From assembly GCA_947455415.1 (NCBI GenBank), contig CANGNX010000002.1, forward strand, positions 1 through 41,640: DNA of 41,640 bases. Reading direction: 5' to 3'. The notes under the pieces are model-generated. The model made no database searches. It saw nothing but the letters and a program-made list of their open reading frames with translations, and had not been told where the DNA came from. Positions 20,501 to 31,217 of the stretch are shown one piece after another. The translations under genes and the position numbers were made by a program. Every line of letters begins with the position of its first letter. Position 1 is the first letter of the stretch. The stretch comes from Opitutia bacterium. Lineage in GTDB: Bacteria > Verrucomicrobiota > Verrucomicrobiia > Opitutales > UBA953.

Positions 20501-22960
20501 TTATTCGTAATTTAACTGAGCGCTGATTTTTCCGTCCTGCTTGGCGGTAAAACGTGTCCAGTAGGCGTTCAGCCAGTCGGGCAATTTAACTTCCAAGGTT
20601 TGATGGGGTGACAGCGAGAAAGCTTGATAGAAGCTAAATCGTCCGTCGCCCGCAACGTCGCATTCCATAGTGATGATATTAGTCGTGGCTGAGTGATTTT
20701 CCAATCGGAGTGTTTTTCTATCATAGCCCGTCATCAAGTAGGGGTCTGAAGGTTCATCGGCTTGCACTAAGGTATTTTTCCAGGGTCCACCGTGACCGCG
20801 TGGTTTGCCCAGCTGCCAGAGGTCGTCGGCCGCACCGACCCAGATGGCGGCCTGACTGTCGGAGGAGCGAATAATGTGACGGTTCGTTTTTCCTTCGGAT
20901 GGATTAATGCCACTGAGCACTAGGAGTCCGCGGTACGAGCAGTAATCGTGCACCGTTAAGTCGCTCGTGGCAATCGGCCGCATGCGCAATGCACCCATCG
21001 CATTCAATGCGGGCAATTCATAAAAAGTTCCATGGGCCTGAAGAAGGTCGCGCTCGGTGCAGACTTCGCGCGCCTTACGTAGGGAGCTCTGTGAAATAAA
21101 ATTATCTTGTTGGACTTCGGCCGAGCGCGGCAAGCGCCAGCGTTGCCCGTTTTCGGTGAAAATAACGGAGGCCTCATCGGTGGTGATAACGCCGACTGGT
21201 ATAAGCGTGTCTTGCTGAATTTTTTCGGCGGTAGCTTGATCGGCTGGCACCAATTGCATATTGGCAGTGAGTTTGTACAGTCTACCCACTTTAGTTTGAC
21301 CGTTATTTAATTGAGTCGTTAAGACGGCGAGGGTGCGTTGATTGTCGCCCTGTGTGAGTAGAAAAGCACCCTGCGAAACTTCATCCCGGGCTGTAGATAG
21401 GCCCGTAAAGATGGAGCTAGGTGTCGTTGGGCGGAGGTCTTCGTTCGCGTATTGAAAAGTTGCCGAGACTGAATCGACATCGCGACTGACCTTTACTCGC
21501 ATCCAAACGCCTTTCAAGTCGGTCGGAATTTCTACCCAAATATTTTTTGTTTCGGTCGAAAGCGTAAGTTCTTTCCAGGTGGTCCAGTGATTGTTGCCCG
21601 CTTGATCGACTTCAAGAGTGAAGACGGTGTTCGCTACGGCGTTATGCTCCAGGTGTAAGGCGCGTTTCGTAAAGCCCGATAACAAGAATGGGTCTGAAGG
21701 AGTGAGTGCTTTAACAGTGTCATTTAACCAGACGCTACCATGACCGATGGCAGGCCCGAGTCGGTCGGGCATGTCGAGTGATGTAAACCAGAGGTTCGAT
21801 TGTGATTGGCCGGGCCCGGCCAAGGTGCCTTTGGCGTCGCGCTTATTGAGAAACTCAGACTTCGCAGTGTCATCGCAGCCGAACACCAAGCGGTCGTTCC
21901 AGCGCGCGAAATCGCCGATGATTTTTAGGTAGGTTGAGCGCGGTTGGATGCCGGCGGAGTTTTTTACCGAAAAAGTTTCGGGAAATTTCCAGAACAAACC
22001 GTGCATTGTCATGAGGCGTGTGCCCGCCTCGCCGATATCGCGAATGCGTGGCCACTCGGTATTCCAACCATGAGCACCATCGTAAGTGTGACTCGCCTTG
22101 GGCAGTCGATAGGAATGCCAGCCGCCGCCGTCTTTCACCATTAAGATGAGCGAGCGATAATCCCAGCCGATAGTCCACAGCGGGTCGGTGGTTGGATGGG
22201 CATTGCCGTTTAATCCGCCCGGCCCGGTCACTTCGGTAAATTGATTGCGACGAATAAGCTGCCAGTTCCCGCTGCCGTTCCATTCACCGATCGCGCCACT
22301 CGCGATGTCAGGATTTCTTAAAGCCTCAGGTGTGTCCTCGCCATTATTAGCAATCACCACCACGCCTTGGCCGGAGTATAGCCCTTTGCCGTGATAACCG
22401 GGAAGGGTTGATTGCAATGTAGCCGGACTGACTTCCGCGGTCTGCCCTGGTTTAGGTTTGTTTTTAATTTCTTTAATTAACCCTTTCACCGCCAGGGTTT
22501 GTACATCGACCTCAAAAAGCCCGTCCTCCATTGTTGCAAAATAAATTTTTTTCGTCGGGTCGGTTAAGTGTCGCGCATTGCCCGTTAATCTTCCGGGCAT
22601 TAGCCTGGGTGAAATCGCTCGGACGTTGCGTTGGGTATCAATAAAGTAGGGCCCGATGACTAGTTGTTGCGATTCATTATGAATCATTCGATTGGCCGGC
22701 GTACCGCCCACACTCTCGGGTCGAACGATTAATTCCAGCGACGGAGTGACTTCATAAAGTTTATCCGTCGAACCATACGGTAGATGCGGGCCGTAAGTGA
22801 TGACCCAAAGTCGATCCGCCCAAGGCACCACTGCGCCTGTACCACATTCACCTTCTTGATTAAAATAAGCGAGGGTCGGGTAAATACCCGACCACTCAGC
22901 TGGAGCAGCGTGCACTTGGCTGGTGAAGGCGCAGAGTAGAAATAATCCCCAGCGTGGCAT
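20501..22960 (-). CDS. secreted protein of unknown function, likely beta-propeller plus duplicated C-terminal module (819 aa)
   Basis: Signal peptide MPRWGLFLLCAFTSQVHA; two related segments beginning SDPFLLSGFTKRALHLEHN and SDPYLMTGYDRKTLRLENH. Confidence 0.8.
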   Translation of the reverse strand: MPRWGLFLLCAFTSQVHAAPAEWSGIYPTLAYFNQEGECGTGAVVPWADRLWVITYGPHLPYGSTDKLYEVTPSLELIVRPESVGGTPANRMIHNESQQLVIGPYFIDTQRNVRAISPRLMPGRLTGNARHLTDPTKKIYFATMEDGLFEVDVQTLAVKGLIKEIKNKPKPGQTAEVSPATLQSTLPGYHGKGLYSGQGVVVIANNGEDTPEALRNPDIASGAIGEWNGSGNWQLIRRNQFTEVTGPGGLNGNAHPTTDPLWTIGWDYRSLILMVKDGGGWHSYRLPKASHTYDGAHGWNTEWPRIRDIGEAGTRLMTMHGLFWKFPETFSVKNSAGIQPRSTYLKIIGDFARWNDRLVFGCDDTAKSEFLNKRDAKGTLAGPGQSQSNLWFTSLDMPDRLGPAIGHGSVWLNDTVKALTPSDPFLLSGFTKRALHLEHNAVANTVFTLEVDQAGNNHWTTWKELTLSTETKNIWVEIPTDLKGVWMRVKVSRDVDSVSATFQYANEDLRPTTPSSIFTGLSTARDEVSQGAFLLTQGDNQRTLAVLTTQLNNGQTKVGRLYKLTANMQLVPADQATAEKIQQDTLIPVGVITTDEASVIFTENGQRWRLPRSAEVQQDNFISQSSLRKAREVCTERDLLQAHGTFYELPALNAMGALRMRPIATSDLTVHDYCSYRGLLVLSGINPSEGKTNRHIIRSSDSQAAIWVGAADDLWQLGKPRGHGGPWKNTLVQADEPSDPYLMTGYDRKTLRLENHSATTNIITMECDVAGDGRFSFYQAFSLSPHQTLEVKLPDWLNAYWTRFTAKQDGKISAQLNYE

Positions 22961-23012
22961 AGACGAAACTTTTTATCTCTGGTTCACTGCTGGCAAGAGA
23001 AGAGCGTGTGAT

Positions 23013-24632
23013 TTAGATAACAAAAAGGAGTATCCAGCCTACGACAATGAGGGCAGGAATGCCCAAAAGTTTAATGATGCTTTTTGAATCTGCATTAAAA
23101 AGAAAGCAGCCGACGAGAAGAGCGACACAGTAGTCGCCGCTGCGGTCGCTCTGTGGATTGGCTTGAAAGACCAAATGAGGAACGAAGGTAAATAATTTCA
23201 CCAAGGCAGCCATCGCATCCAACGTTAACGCAGCGAGGCCATTAATCCATTGCGCAACGGGCAAAAATCCATCCCAGACGCAGAGGCTTAATGAGGCCAT
23301 GCCTAAAATAAGTGGCACTTCGGACAGTGGGACGAGGATCAGATTCGCCACGACGCCCGCCCAACTCGCGCTTTGAAAATAAATCAATGTTAGCGGTGTG
23401 CCGGCAATTGTCGCCGCGGCCGAGATGCATAGGCCACTAATTAAAATCCGCTTAATTTTTCCGTGCCAGCGTGCGACCCAAGTTAAGCTCCTCTTCGGTG
23501 TAAGCTGCTGCTTCAGGCTGGGCGCCGAAAGAATTTCAGCGGCGGGAGCGCCCGCACAAATAATTCCTAGTACTGCAAGGTAACTAAGTTGAAAGCCGGG
23601 GTCATTGCAGGCTTCAGGCTGAAAGAGTAAAGTCACTGCACCCGCCAATGCTAAAGACTGAAGAATGGGCGTGCGACGTTCGCTGACCTGTCCCGCCCAG
23701 ATAAACACGGCCATGATCCAGGCCCGCAGCGACGAAGGGGAGGCGCCGGTGACTTGCACGTAGAGCCAAAGCAAAATGAGGATTAACACGCCCAATGGTT
23801 TTTCTGGGAGGTGAAGTTTCTTCGTTAACCAAAGCAATGCAGCGGCCATGCCCGCGATGTGCAGTCCACTGATCGCAAAAAGATGCAAAGTTCCGGTGGC
23901 GGCGAAATTAACTTTGGCCTCGATGGGTAATAAGGCGGTTCGACCCAAGAGAGTCGCCGCCAACAAGGAGCCGCCGTTGGAATCATCCCACGGCAAAGTT
24001 CGCAACCATGCTTCCAGTTTTTTCTGAGTGCGTTGACACCACGTGGCGAAGCCTGAAGGCGTTTCGAGAGTACCGAGAATTTTTGCACCACTCAGTTTTA
24101 GGGTGCAGCCTTGAGAGGCTACCCACGCATCAAAGCCCGTTGGTTGATCGGGGATGGTATTTAGCCAGCCGCCAATTTTGTATTCCCCACTGCCAATCGG
24201 CGTTAGGCCCTTGCCCGAGAGTGCGATTCTTCGTCGGAAAAAACTTCCTTTGTCCGTCACCATGCCGACGCCACTCCATTCAGTTTCGTCGCGTTGTGGT
24301 GTAGCACGGTTAATAATGATAGAGAGTTCGACGTAGTTACGGGTCGGTTCTATTTTAGTTTGGGGAAATAATGCGGCTTGATGCCACGCTGCTCCGAGCA
24401 AGGTGCCAGCGACTAAAATAAAAAATAAACCAGCGATTTCTTTTTTATAAAAAAACCAAAACCCGAGTGCACCCGCGCTCGCCCCGCCGAGCAACACGCC
24501 CATGCTGGGTCGGTACGCGGTATCGATAGCTCCGCCTAATAACAATGGCAGTAGCAACCAGAGTGCGGGCGTGTGACCGAAGCGTGATCGGTTTAGCGAA
24601 GGGTCTTCATCCAGGGGGTAGGGCCTTGCCAT
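23013..24632 (-). CDS. comEC: ComEC/Rec2-family membrane protein lacking the metallo-beta-lactamase domain
   Basis: HLFAISGLHIAGMAAALLWL, GASPSSLRAWIMAVF, multiple TM helices; ends shortly after the Competence domain. Confidence 0.9.
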   Translation of the reverse strand: MARPYPLDEDPSLNRSRFGHTPALWLLLPLLLGGAIDTAYRPSMGVLLGGASAGALGFWFFYKKEIAGLFFILVAGTLLGAAWHQAALFPQTKIEPTRNYVELSIIINRATPQRDETEWSGVGMVTDKGSFFRRRIALSGKGLTPIGSGEYKIGGWLNTIPDQPTGFDAWVASQGCTLKLSGAKILGTLETPSGFATWCQRTQKKLEAWLRTLPWDDSNGGSLLAATLLGRTALLPIEAKVNFAATGTLHLFAISGLHIAGMAAALLWLTKKLHLPEKPLGVLILILLWLYVQVTGASPSSLRAWIMAVFIWAGQVSERRTPILQSLALAGAVTLLFQPEACNDPGFQLSYLAVLGIICAGAPAAEILSAPSLKQQLTPKRSLTWVARWHGKIKRILISGLCISAAATIAGTPLTLIYFQSASWAGVVANLILVPLSEVPLILGMASLSLCVWDGFLPVAQWINGLAALTLDAMAALVKLFTFVPHLVFQANPQSDRSGDYCVALLVGCFLFNADSKSIIKLLGIPALIVVGWILLFVI

Positions 24633-25123
24633 TTGCGAAGGCCTTCACTTCCGATGGATAAGTTAGCGACCTCGCTCCGAAGAAAATCCCAAGCGCGATG
24701 GCTGGCGAGGGCGGGGGACTGAAGTAAATCCCTCAGGGGTATTACAACAAACCCGCGCTCGCGCCAGCGGGGGTGGGGGACCGTCAAAGTTTCGGAGTGC
24801 TCGCGCCCGTCCTCTATAAAGAGGATGTCGATGTCGACGGTCCGGGGTCCGTCCTTAATGGTACGCACGCGCCCCAGCTTCTGCTCAATCTTGAGGGCTT
24901 CTCTTAGGAACTCATGGGCATTTCCGTCATAAGTTATTGCTATGCAAATGTTTAAGAAGTTGCCTTGGTCCGTAAAGCCGACTGGATCGGAATCGACCGC
25001 TTCGGAAATCGCCAAAACCTGTGCGCCCGGAAGCTGACCGATGGCCTCGATGGCTTCGGAGATAAATTGAGCCCGGTCGCCGATATTGCCGCCTAAACCG
25101 AGTAGGTATTGGCGACCCGACAT
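24593..25123 (-). CDS. folK: 2-amino-4-hydroxy-6-hydroxymethyldihydropteridine diphosphokinase
   Basis: YLLGLGGNIGDR, GPRTVDIDILFI, LTVPHPRWRERGFVVIPL. Confidence 0.95.
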   Translation of the reverse strand: MSGRQYLLGLGGNIGDRAQFISEAIEAIGQLPGAQVLAISEAVDSDPVGFTDQGNFLNICIAITYDGNAHEFLREALKIEQKLGRVRTIKDGPRTVDIDILFIEDGREHSETLTVPHPRWRERGFVVIPLRDLLQSPALASHRAWDFLRSEVANLSIGSEGLRKWQGPTPWMKTLR

Positions 25124-25124
25124 T

Positions 25125-25487
25125 TTAGACCCTTTCTCGGCGAATTTTAACAGAAATGGCTTCGAAATCCGCTGCCACTGGGGCGAACGGTTTGAGCACC
25201 TCGACGGTCACGGCCTTGACCACGGGAAAGGTGCCCAAGATGCGAGCCGCGATGAGCTGAGCGAGTGTTTCGATAAGGTAAACAGGGCTTCCCGTGAGTT
25301 GGCCTTCGACCGTGCGGATAACTTCGGCGTAATCGACGGTCAGTTTTAGGTCATCGGCAGCAGCTGCTGGGCGGGTGTCGATCTCGAGGTCGACACTGAC
25401 CGAAAAACGCTGTCCCAGACGCTTTTCCTCGGGGAGGGCGCCATGGTGTCCGAACGACCGAATTCCGCTAATCCTTATGATGTCCAC
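25125..25487 (-). CDS. folB: dihydroneopterin aldolase
   Basis: FGHHGALPEEKRLGQRFSVSVDLEID, TVDYAEVIRTVE, LIETLAQLIA; adjacent to folK. Confidence 0.93.
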   Translation of the reverse strand: MDIIRISGIRSFGHHGALPEEKRLGQRFSVSVDLEIDTRPAAAADDLKLTVDYAEVIRTVEGQLTGSPVYLIETLAQLIAARILGTFPVVKAVTVEVLKPFAPVAADFEAISVKIRRERV

Positions 25488-25595
25488 CCCTTGATGAATG
25501 CCTCCCTTGGGCGACCCTGCAAGTGTCTTCCCTCATTTGTGTAAAGTCCCCACTTGACCCCCCTTCCATGGCTCGCTGACAGTCCGCCGAAACTT

Positions 25596-28500
25596 ATGCC
25601 TAAGAGGACCGATATACGCACCATCCTCATCATTGGCTCCGGCCCGATCATCATCGGCCAAGCCTGCGAGTTCGACTATTCTGGAACGCAAGCCTGCAAG
25701 TCCTTACGCGAAGAAGGCTACCGTGTCATTTTAGTGAATTCAAATCCGGCGACGATCATGACGGATTCGGAAACCGCCGACGTCACGTACATCGAACCGC
25801 TCACCGTTGAATCCGTTGAACGCATCATCGCGAAAGAAAAACCCGATGCTTTGTTGCCGACTTTAGGTGGACAGACCGCACTGAATCTCTCGCTCAAACT
25901 CGCACGCACGGGCGTGCTCGCGAAGTACGGCGTTGAACTCATCGGCGCGAAAGAAGACGCCATCGAGCGCGGCGAAGATCGCGAAATTTTCAAAAAGCTG
26001 ATGCTCGACATCGGACTCGATGTACCTCGCTCACGCGTGGTGAAGACGCTCGAAGCAGCCCGCGAAACGGTTGCCCTCATCGGCGGCGAATTCCCGATTA
26101 TCATCCGTCCATCGTACACGCTCGGCGGTACTGGCGGAGGTATTGCTTACAATCGCGAAGAGTACGACAAGATGGTGCAGGCTGGCCTAGATGCTTCGCC
26201 CGTCCACGAAGTCTTAGTCGAAGAATGCTTATTGGGTTGGAAAGAATATGAAATGGAAGTGATGCGCGACCACAAGGATCAGTGCGTCATCATTTGCTCG
26301 ATTGAAAATTTTGACCCCATGGGTGTCCACACGGGCGACTCCATCACGGTCGCTCCTGCACTCACACTCACCGATAAAGAATACCAGTTGATGCGTGATG
26401 CCTCGTTCGCAGTGATTCGTGCCGTTGGTGTCGAAACGGGTGGTTCCAATATTCAGTTCTCCGTTAATCCAGTTAACGGCCGGATGATTGTGATTGAAAT
26501 GAACCCTCGCGTGTCGCGTTCGTCGGCCCTGGCTTCGAAAGCCACCGGCTTCCCGATTGCGAAAATCGCAGCAAAGCTGGCGGTCGGTTATTCGCTCGAT
26601 GAACTGAAGAACGATATCACGAAATCGACCCCCGCCTGCTTCGAGCCTACTATCGATTACGTCGTCACTAAGATTCCTCGTTTCACTTTCGAAAAATTCG
26701 TTGGTGCTGATACCACACTGACCTCCGCCATGAAGTCGGTCGGCGAAGCCATGGCTATCGGGCGTACCTTTAAAGAATCTTTCCAGAAGGCCCTGCGCTC
26801 GCTCGAAATCGGTGCCTGGGGTCTGGGTTGCGGCGGAAAATTTGGCGATGACGCCATTCGCGATCACGTGGAAATCCGCGCGCGTTTAGCCCGTCCAAAT
26901 CCTGAGCGCCCTTTCTACCTGCGCTACGCGATGTTGGCGGGCATGACCGAAGCCCAAATTTTCGATGCCTCGAAAATCGATCCCTGGTTCCTGCGTCAAT
27001 TGCGCGGCATCGTGGATCTTGAATTAGAATTAAAAGCGGCTGGCAAAAAAGTGAGCACTGATCTCATGCGCCGTGCCAAGGAAGCTGGCTTTGCAGATCG
27101 TCAAATCGCCCATGCGACTGGCTTGAAGCCCGCCGAAGTTTACAAGCAACGTAACGACGAAGGTATTCGCACCACTTTCCGTCTCGTTGATACTTGCGCG
27201 GCTGAATTCGAATCGTTCACGCCCTACTTCTATTCTTCTTACGGCGATGAGTCGGAAGTTCGTCCGTCCGACAAAAAGAAGGTGATGATTTTAGGCGGCG
27301 GCCCTAACCGTATCGGTCAGGGCATTGAGTTCGACTACTGTTGCGTGCACGCCTCGTACGCTTTGCGTGCCGCGGGTTACGAAACCGTGATGGTGAATTC
27401 GAATCCTGAAACGGTTTCGACCGACTACGATACTTCGGACCGTTTGTACTTCGAGCCACTGACGCTCGAAGATATTTTAGAAATTTACCGCACCGAGAAA
27501 TGCATCGGCGCGATTGTGCAGTTTGGCGGACAGACCCCGCTCAACTTGGCGGCCGACCTCGAAGCCAATGGCGTCACCGTTGTCGGCACCTCACCAGCCA
27601 GCATCGCCCTCGCCGAAGATCGCCAACTCTTTAAGGACATTCTCAACGAACTGAAGATTCGTCAGCCGGTTAATAAGACCGCGCTCTCGCCGGAAGAGGC
27701 TTACAAGTATGCTGAAGAAATCGGCTTCCCCGTTTTACTCCGTCCGTCCTTCGTACTCGGTGGCCGTGGTATGTTCATCGTCTATGGCATGGAGGAATTA
27801 AAGTCCGTCGTGCGCGAAGCATTCGACGTCGCTCCAGGTAAGCCGGTCTTACTCGATAAATTCTTAGAAGACGCCATCGAGCTCGACGTCGACGCCATCT
27901 CGGATGGCGAAACTACCGTTATCGGTGGCATGCTTGAACACGTGGAACACGCGGGCGTGCACTCTGGTGATGCCGGCATGGTTTTACCTCCACACACCCT
28001 TTCACCAGCGATTGTTGATGAAGTTCGTCGCATCACACACGACCTGGCTAAGCGCCTCAAAGTCGTCGGCCTGATGAACATCCAATTCGCGATTAAGGAT
28101 AATACGGTCTTCATGCTTGAAGTGAATCCGCGCGCCTCGCGTACGGTGCCTTTCGTTTCGAAGGCCATCGGCGTGCCCCTCGCGAAGTTAGCTTCGCTTT
28201 GCATGCTCGGTGCAAAGCTCAAAGACTTGGGCTTCACCAAAGAAATCCGTCCACCTTATTGGTCCGTCAAAGAATCCGTCTTCCCGTTCAGTCGTTTCCC
28301 CGGCGCCCCCGTGGCGCTCTCGCCTGAAATGCGTTCGACCGGCGAAGTGATGGGTGTAGATGATGATTTAGGCATGGCTTATGCGAAGGCGCAGATGGCC
28401 GCGCAGCCTGCACTCCCGACCGCCGGAAATGTTTTCCTCTCGGTTAAAGATCGCGATAAGGCCGGTGCCGTCGCCGTCGCCCGTGATTTAGCCAAACTTG

Positions 28501-28838
28501 GTTTCACGATTTATTCTACCAGTGGCACCGCTCAGGCGATTGAAGCGGCGGGCGTCCCCGTGCATAAGCTCGGCAAGATTTCCGAAGGTGCCCGACCCAA
28601 CGTGCTCGACATGTTAAAGAACAGTCAGCTGCAAATGATTGTGAATACGGCCGCCGGTATGTTGCCTCGTAAGGATGAAAACGCGATGCGTGCGGAAGCC
28701 GTTCTGCGTGGTGTCTATATGGCTTCGACCATGAATGCGGCTCGGGCAGCGGTTTTAGGTATCCAATCCATGCGGGTCCGTCCGTTGACCGTAAATTCCC
28801 TTCAGGAACACGCAAAGGTGCTTCCCCGAATGGCCTGA
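25596..28838 (+). CDS. carB: carbamoyl-phosphate synthase large subunit
   Basis: [34 protein letters not shown], two ATP-grasp halves, C-terminal MGS-like domain; ATG at 25596 chosen. Confidence 0.98.
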   Translation: MPKRTDIRTILIIGSGPIIIGQACEFDYSGTQACKSLREEGYRVILVNSNPATIMTDSETADVTYIEPLTVESVERIIAKEKPDALLPTLGGQTALNLSLKLARTGVLAKYGVELIGAKEDAIERGEDREIFKKLMLDIGLDVPRSRVVKTLEAARETVALIGGEFPIIIRPSYTLGGTGGGIAYNREEYDKMVQAGLDASPVHEVLVEECLLGWKEYEMEVMRDHKDQCVIICSIENFDPMGVHTGDSITVAPALTLTDKEYQLMRDASFAVIRAVGVETGGSNIQFSVNPVNGRMIVIEMNPRVSRSSALASKATGFPIAKIAAKLAVGYSLDELKNDITKSTPACFEPTIDYVVTKIPRFTFEKFVGADTTLTSAMKSVGEAMAIGRTFKESFQKALRSLEIGAWGLGCGGKFGDDAIRDHVEIRARLARPNPERPFYLRYAMLAGMTEAQIFDASKIDPWFLRQLRGIVDLELELKAAGKKVSTDLMRRAKEAGFADRQIAHATGLKPAEVYKQRNDEGIRTTFRLVDTCAAEFESFTPYFYSSYGDESEVRPSDKKKVMILGGGPNRIGQGIEFDYCCVHASYALRAAGYETVMVNSNPETVSTDYDTSDRLYFEPLTLEDILEIYRTEKCIGAIVQFGGQTPLNLAADLEANGVTVVGTSPASIALAEDRQLFKDILNELKIRQPVNKTALSPEEAYKYAEEIGFPVLLRPSFVLGGRGMFIVYGMEELKSVVREAFDVAPGKPVLLDKFLEDAIELDVDAISDGETTVIGGMLEHVEHAGVHSGDAGMVLPPHTLSPAIVDEVRRITHDLAKRLKVVGLMNIQFAIKDNTVFMLEVNPRASRTVPFVSKAIGVPLAKLASLCMLGAKLKDLGFTKEIRPPYWSVKESVFPFSRFPGAPVALSPEMRSTGEVMGVDDDLGMAYAKAQMAAQPALPTAGNVFLSVKDRDKAGAVAVARDLAKLGFTIYSTSGTAQAIEAAGVPVHKLGKISEGARPNVLDMLKNSQLQMIVNTAAGMLPRKDENAMRAEAVLRGVYMASTMNAARAAVLGIQSMRVRPLTVNSLQEHAKVLPRMA

Positions 28839-28859
28839 TTCGGATACATTTCGTCTTCC

Positions 28860-29612
28860 ATGAAACTCCCCACCCTGGCCGTGATGGCTCTCGCCATCGC
28901 TTCGTTACATGCTGCCGACGAAGTTAAACCTGAGGCAACCGCTGCTGCCGCTCCTGCCCCTGCTCCTTTATCCCCCGCACCCGAAGTGAAACCACTCACA
29001 CCTGAACAACAACAACAAGCCTTCTTCCTCCAAGGCTTCATCCTCGCTAACCGTGCCGAATGGGCATCGATCGTGAACGAGCTTGAATTAAGCGACACCG
29101 AGCTCGACTCCTTGCTGTCGGGCATGCGTGCCTCGCTCAAAGGCGAGCGCCCAACGTTTAAGCCCGACGAAATTATTCCAGGTGCGGAAAAAATGTTAAA
29201 CGAACGCGTGGCTGCTAAGACCAAGCGCCTCGCTGCGAAGAACGAAGAGTTCTTGGCTAAAGTTGATGCCGATAAGGAAATCATTAAGTCCTCCACCGGA
29301 CTCCGTTACAAGATTCTCACCGCGGGCACGGATCCTAAGCCCACCGCCACGAGCACCGTTAAATGTCGCTACACTGGAAAATTGGCGGACGGAAAAATCT
29401 TCGACTCGACGACGACGCGCAATAACGAGCCCACGGAGTTCCCCTTGAATGGTGTGATTCCCGCTTGGACTGAAGGCGTGCAGAAAATCGGTAAGGGTGG
29501 AAAGATTCTGCTCTTTGCTCCTGCTAACCTTGCATATGGCGAACAAGGCCAAGGCCCTATTCCTCCGAATTCGGTACTCGAATTCGAAGTCGAACTGGTT
29601 GATTTCAAGTAA
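28860..29612 (+). CDS. secreted FKBP-type peptidyl-prolyl cis-trans isomerase
   Basis: Signal peptide; VKCRYTGKLADGKIFDSTTTR, VIPAWTEGVQKIGKGGKILLFAPANLAYGEQGQGPIPPNSVLEFEVELVDF. Confidence 0.95.
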   Translation: MKLPTLAVMALAIASLHAADEVKPEATAAAAPAPAPLSPAPEVKPLTPEQQQQAFFLQGFILANRAEWASIVNELELSDTELDSLLSGMRASLKGERPTFKPDEIIPGAEKMLNERVAAKTKRLAAKNEEFLAKVDADKEIIKSSTGLRYKILTAGTDPKPTATSTVKCRYTGKLADGKIFDSTTTRNNEPTEFPLNGVIPAWTEGVQKIGKGGKILLFAPANLAYGEQGQGPIPPNSVLEFEVELVDFK

Positions 29613-29718
29613 AACTTAACTCAGTCGTTACTGCGGCGCACCACTCGGTGCGACGTTTGTTTTTAATGAGGAGCAGACTTGCCCAAGCCTTCAAGGTCAG
29701 TCATTTAGCCGTACCCCC

Positions 29719-30579
29719 ATGTTCCGTAGTTTTGCTATTTTTATGATGTCGCTCAGCACCTTCAGCTTGGTTGCGGATCCCTTGCCGCCTGTTAAAGTGT
29801 GGGAAGCTGCGCCACCAGCTGAAACCTTAACACCGAAGCCCGACGCCAATCCAGCTGGCGTCATCAACGAGAAGAATCGTCGCGCCGATGTTTTTGTCCC
29901 GGAGTTTTTGCCATTCCCTTCAGAAAAAACTAATTCCCCGATTATCTTAGTTTTACCAGGAGGAGGATTTAACTTTTTGGCGGACGAACACGAGGGCGTG
30001 GCGGTCGCTCAGCGTCTGAACGCACTCGGTTGCAGTGCGATGGTGCTGCGTTACCGCGTACCTCGTCGCAGTGCGGAAACTCCTTGGCAGGTGCCATTGC
30101 TCGATGCGCGGAAAACTTTAGAAACGATTCGGGCCCGTGCCGCAGAATGGAACGGCGACCCTAAGAAGGTCGGCGTGCTCGGATTTTCGGCGGGCGGAAA
30201 CCTTGCGGCACGATTGGCGTATGCTCCTGCTGAGGGGGAAGTGGCCCGTCCTGATTTTGCGATCATGGTTTACCCCGCCTACCTTTTGGAAACTGATAAG
30301 CCGGGCGATGCGTTGCGTGCGGACATTGTCCCCTCCGTTGGAACCAAATTCTTGCCCCCCGCTTTTTTTGCTCACTCGGCCGATGATCAATGGCCAGCTG
30401 AGGCTTCGATGAAGTTGGCCGAAGCCTTGAAAGCATTGGGCGGAACCGCTGAGGTTCACGTGTGGGCCAATGGTGGCCATGGTTGGGGAGCGACGGATCG
30501 TTGCGAGGCCTCCAAGCGCTGGACCGAGCTCTTGGGCTATTGGATGAAAGAGCGTGGGTTGCTGGCGCCGACTCCTTGA
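29719..30579 (+). CDS. secreted alpha/beta hydrolase (acetyl esterase / BD-FAE-like)
   Basis: LVLPGGGFNFLADEHEGVAVAQRL, VGVLGFSAGGNLAARL (GxSxG), HVWANGGHGWG. Confidence 0.88.
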   Translation: MFRSFAIFMMSLSTFSLVADPLPPVKVWEAAPPAETLTPKPDANPAGVINEKNRRADVFVPEFLPFPSEKTNSPIILVLPGGGFNFLADEHEGVAVAQRLNALGCSAMVLRYRVPRRSAETPWQVPLLDARKTLETIRARAAEWNGDPKKVGVLGFSAGGNLAARLAYAPAEGEVARPDFAIMVYPAYLLETDKPGDALRADIVPSVGTKFLPPAFFAHSADDQWPAEASMKLAEALKALGGTAEVHVWANGGHGWGATDRCEASKRWTELLGYWMKERGLLAPTP

Positions 30580-30600
30580 TACACTTTATAAGATAAATAA

Positions 30601-30628
30601 AAAAGGCCGTCCAGAAGGACGGCCTTTT
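30601..30628. terminator. bidirectional intrinsic terminator
   Basis: AAAAGGCCGTCC-AGAA-GGACGGCCTTTT: 12-bp stem, 4-nt loop, A-tract/T-tract, between convergent genes. Confidence 0.92.
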
Positions 30629-30647
30629 TGTTAGATCCGGAGAACGC

Positions 30648-31163
30648 TTAGAACTTAAAGCGGAGGCCGACAGTGGACTCCCAAAGCTTGATCGCGTTCT
30701 TGCTGGTGCCGGCGAGGTTGGACACGCTGTGCAGCTGGGTGTTGCGTACATTGAAAGCAATGTCCACATCACGGGAGAGTTCGAAGCGGATACCTGCAAG
30801 GGCGCTGCTGGTCATGACGGATTTGCTCTTCGTGAAGTTTTCAGTGTCCGAGAGCCAGGCGTAACCGATGCCCGCACCGATGTAGGGGTGAATAGCGCCA
30901 CGAGGATTGAGTTCGTAGACGATATCGAACGAAGCGTTACGTGCTTTGACGTTATAGGTACTCGCAGTGTCTTCGATGTTCTGGTCGGAGAGGTTTAAAC
31001 CGAGGCTAACATTTTGGCCGACTTGACCAGCGATGTTAAGGCCAACCACGGTGCCATTTTTGTAGCCGGTGGGGCGGTTTTCACCGAGTTGGAGCTCGAT
31101 GGTGTAAGCCTGTGCCGCGGCAGCAGCCAAAGGCAGGAGGGCGAGGGTACGTAGGGATTTCAT
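30648..31163 (-). CDS. outer-membrane beta-barrel protein
   Basis: Signal peptide MKSLRTLALLPLAAAAAQA, alternating beta strands, HPYIGAGIGYAWL, C-terminal aromatic STVGLRFKF. Confidence 0.82.
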   Translation of the reverse strand: MKSLRTLALLPLAAAAAQAYTIELQLGENRPTGYKNGTVVGLNIAGQVGQNVSLGLNLSDQNIEDTASTYNVKARNASFDIVYELNPRGAIHPYIGAGIGYAWLSDTENFTKSKSVMTSSALAGIRFELSRDVDIAFNVRNTQLHSVSNLAGTSKNAIKLWESTVGLRFKF

Positions 31164-31217
31164 GGGGAAACGTTAGATTGAGAGGGGCTCTTGAACTGTA
31201 AAGAAAGAATAAAAACC

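Noticed and set aside
25554-25595. Possible sigma-70 promoter (TTGACC) just before carB
   Set aside because: The -35-like hexamer has no convincing -10 at proper spacing.
26229-26867. 212-aa minus-strand ORF inside carB (and 25718..26119, 27782..28240)
   Set aside because: Antisense shadows of carB with low-complexity composition and no family signature.
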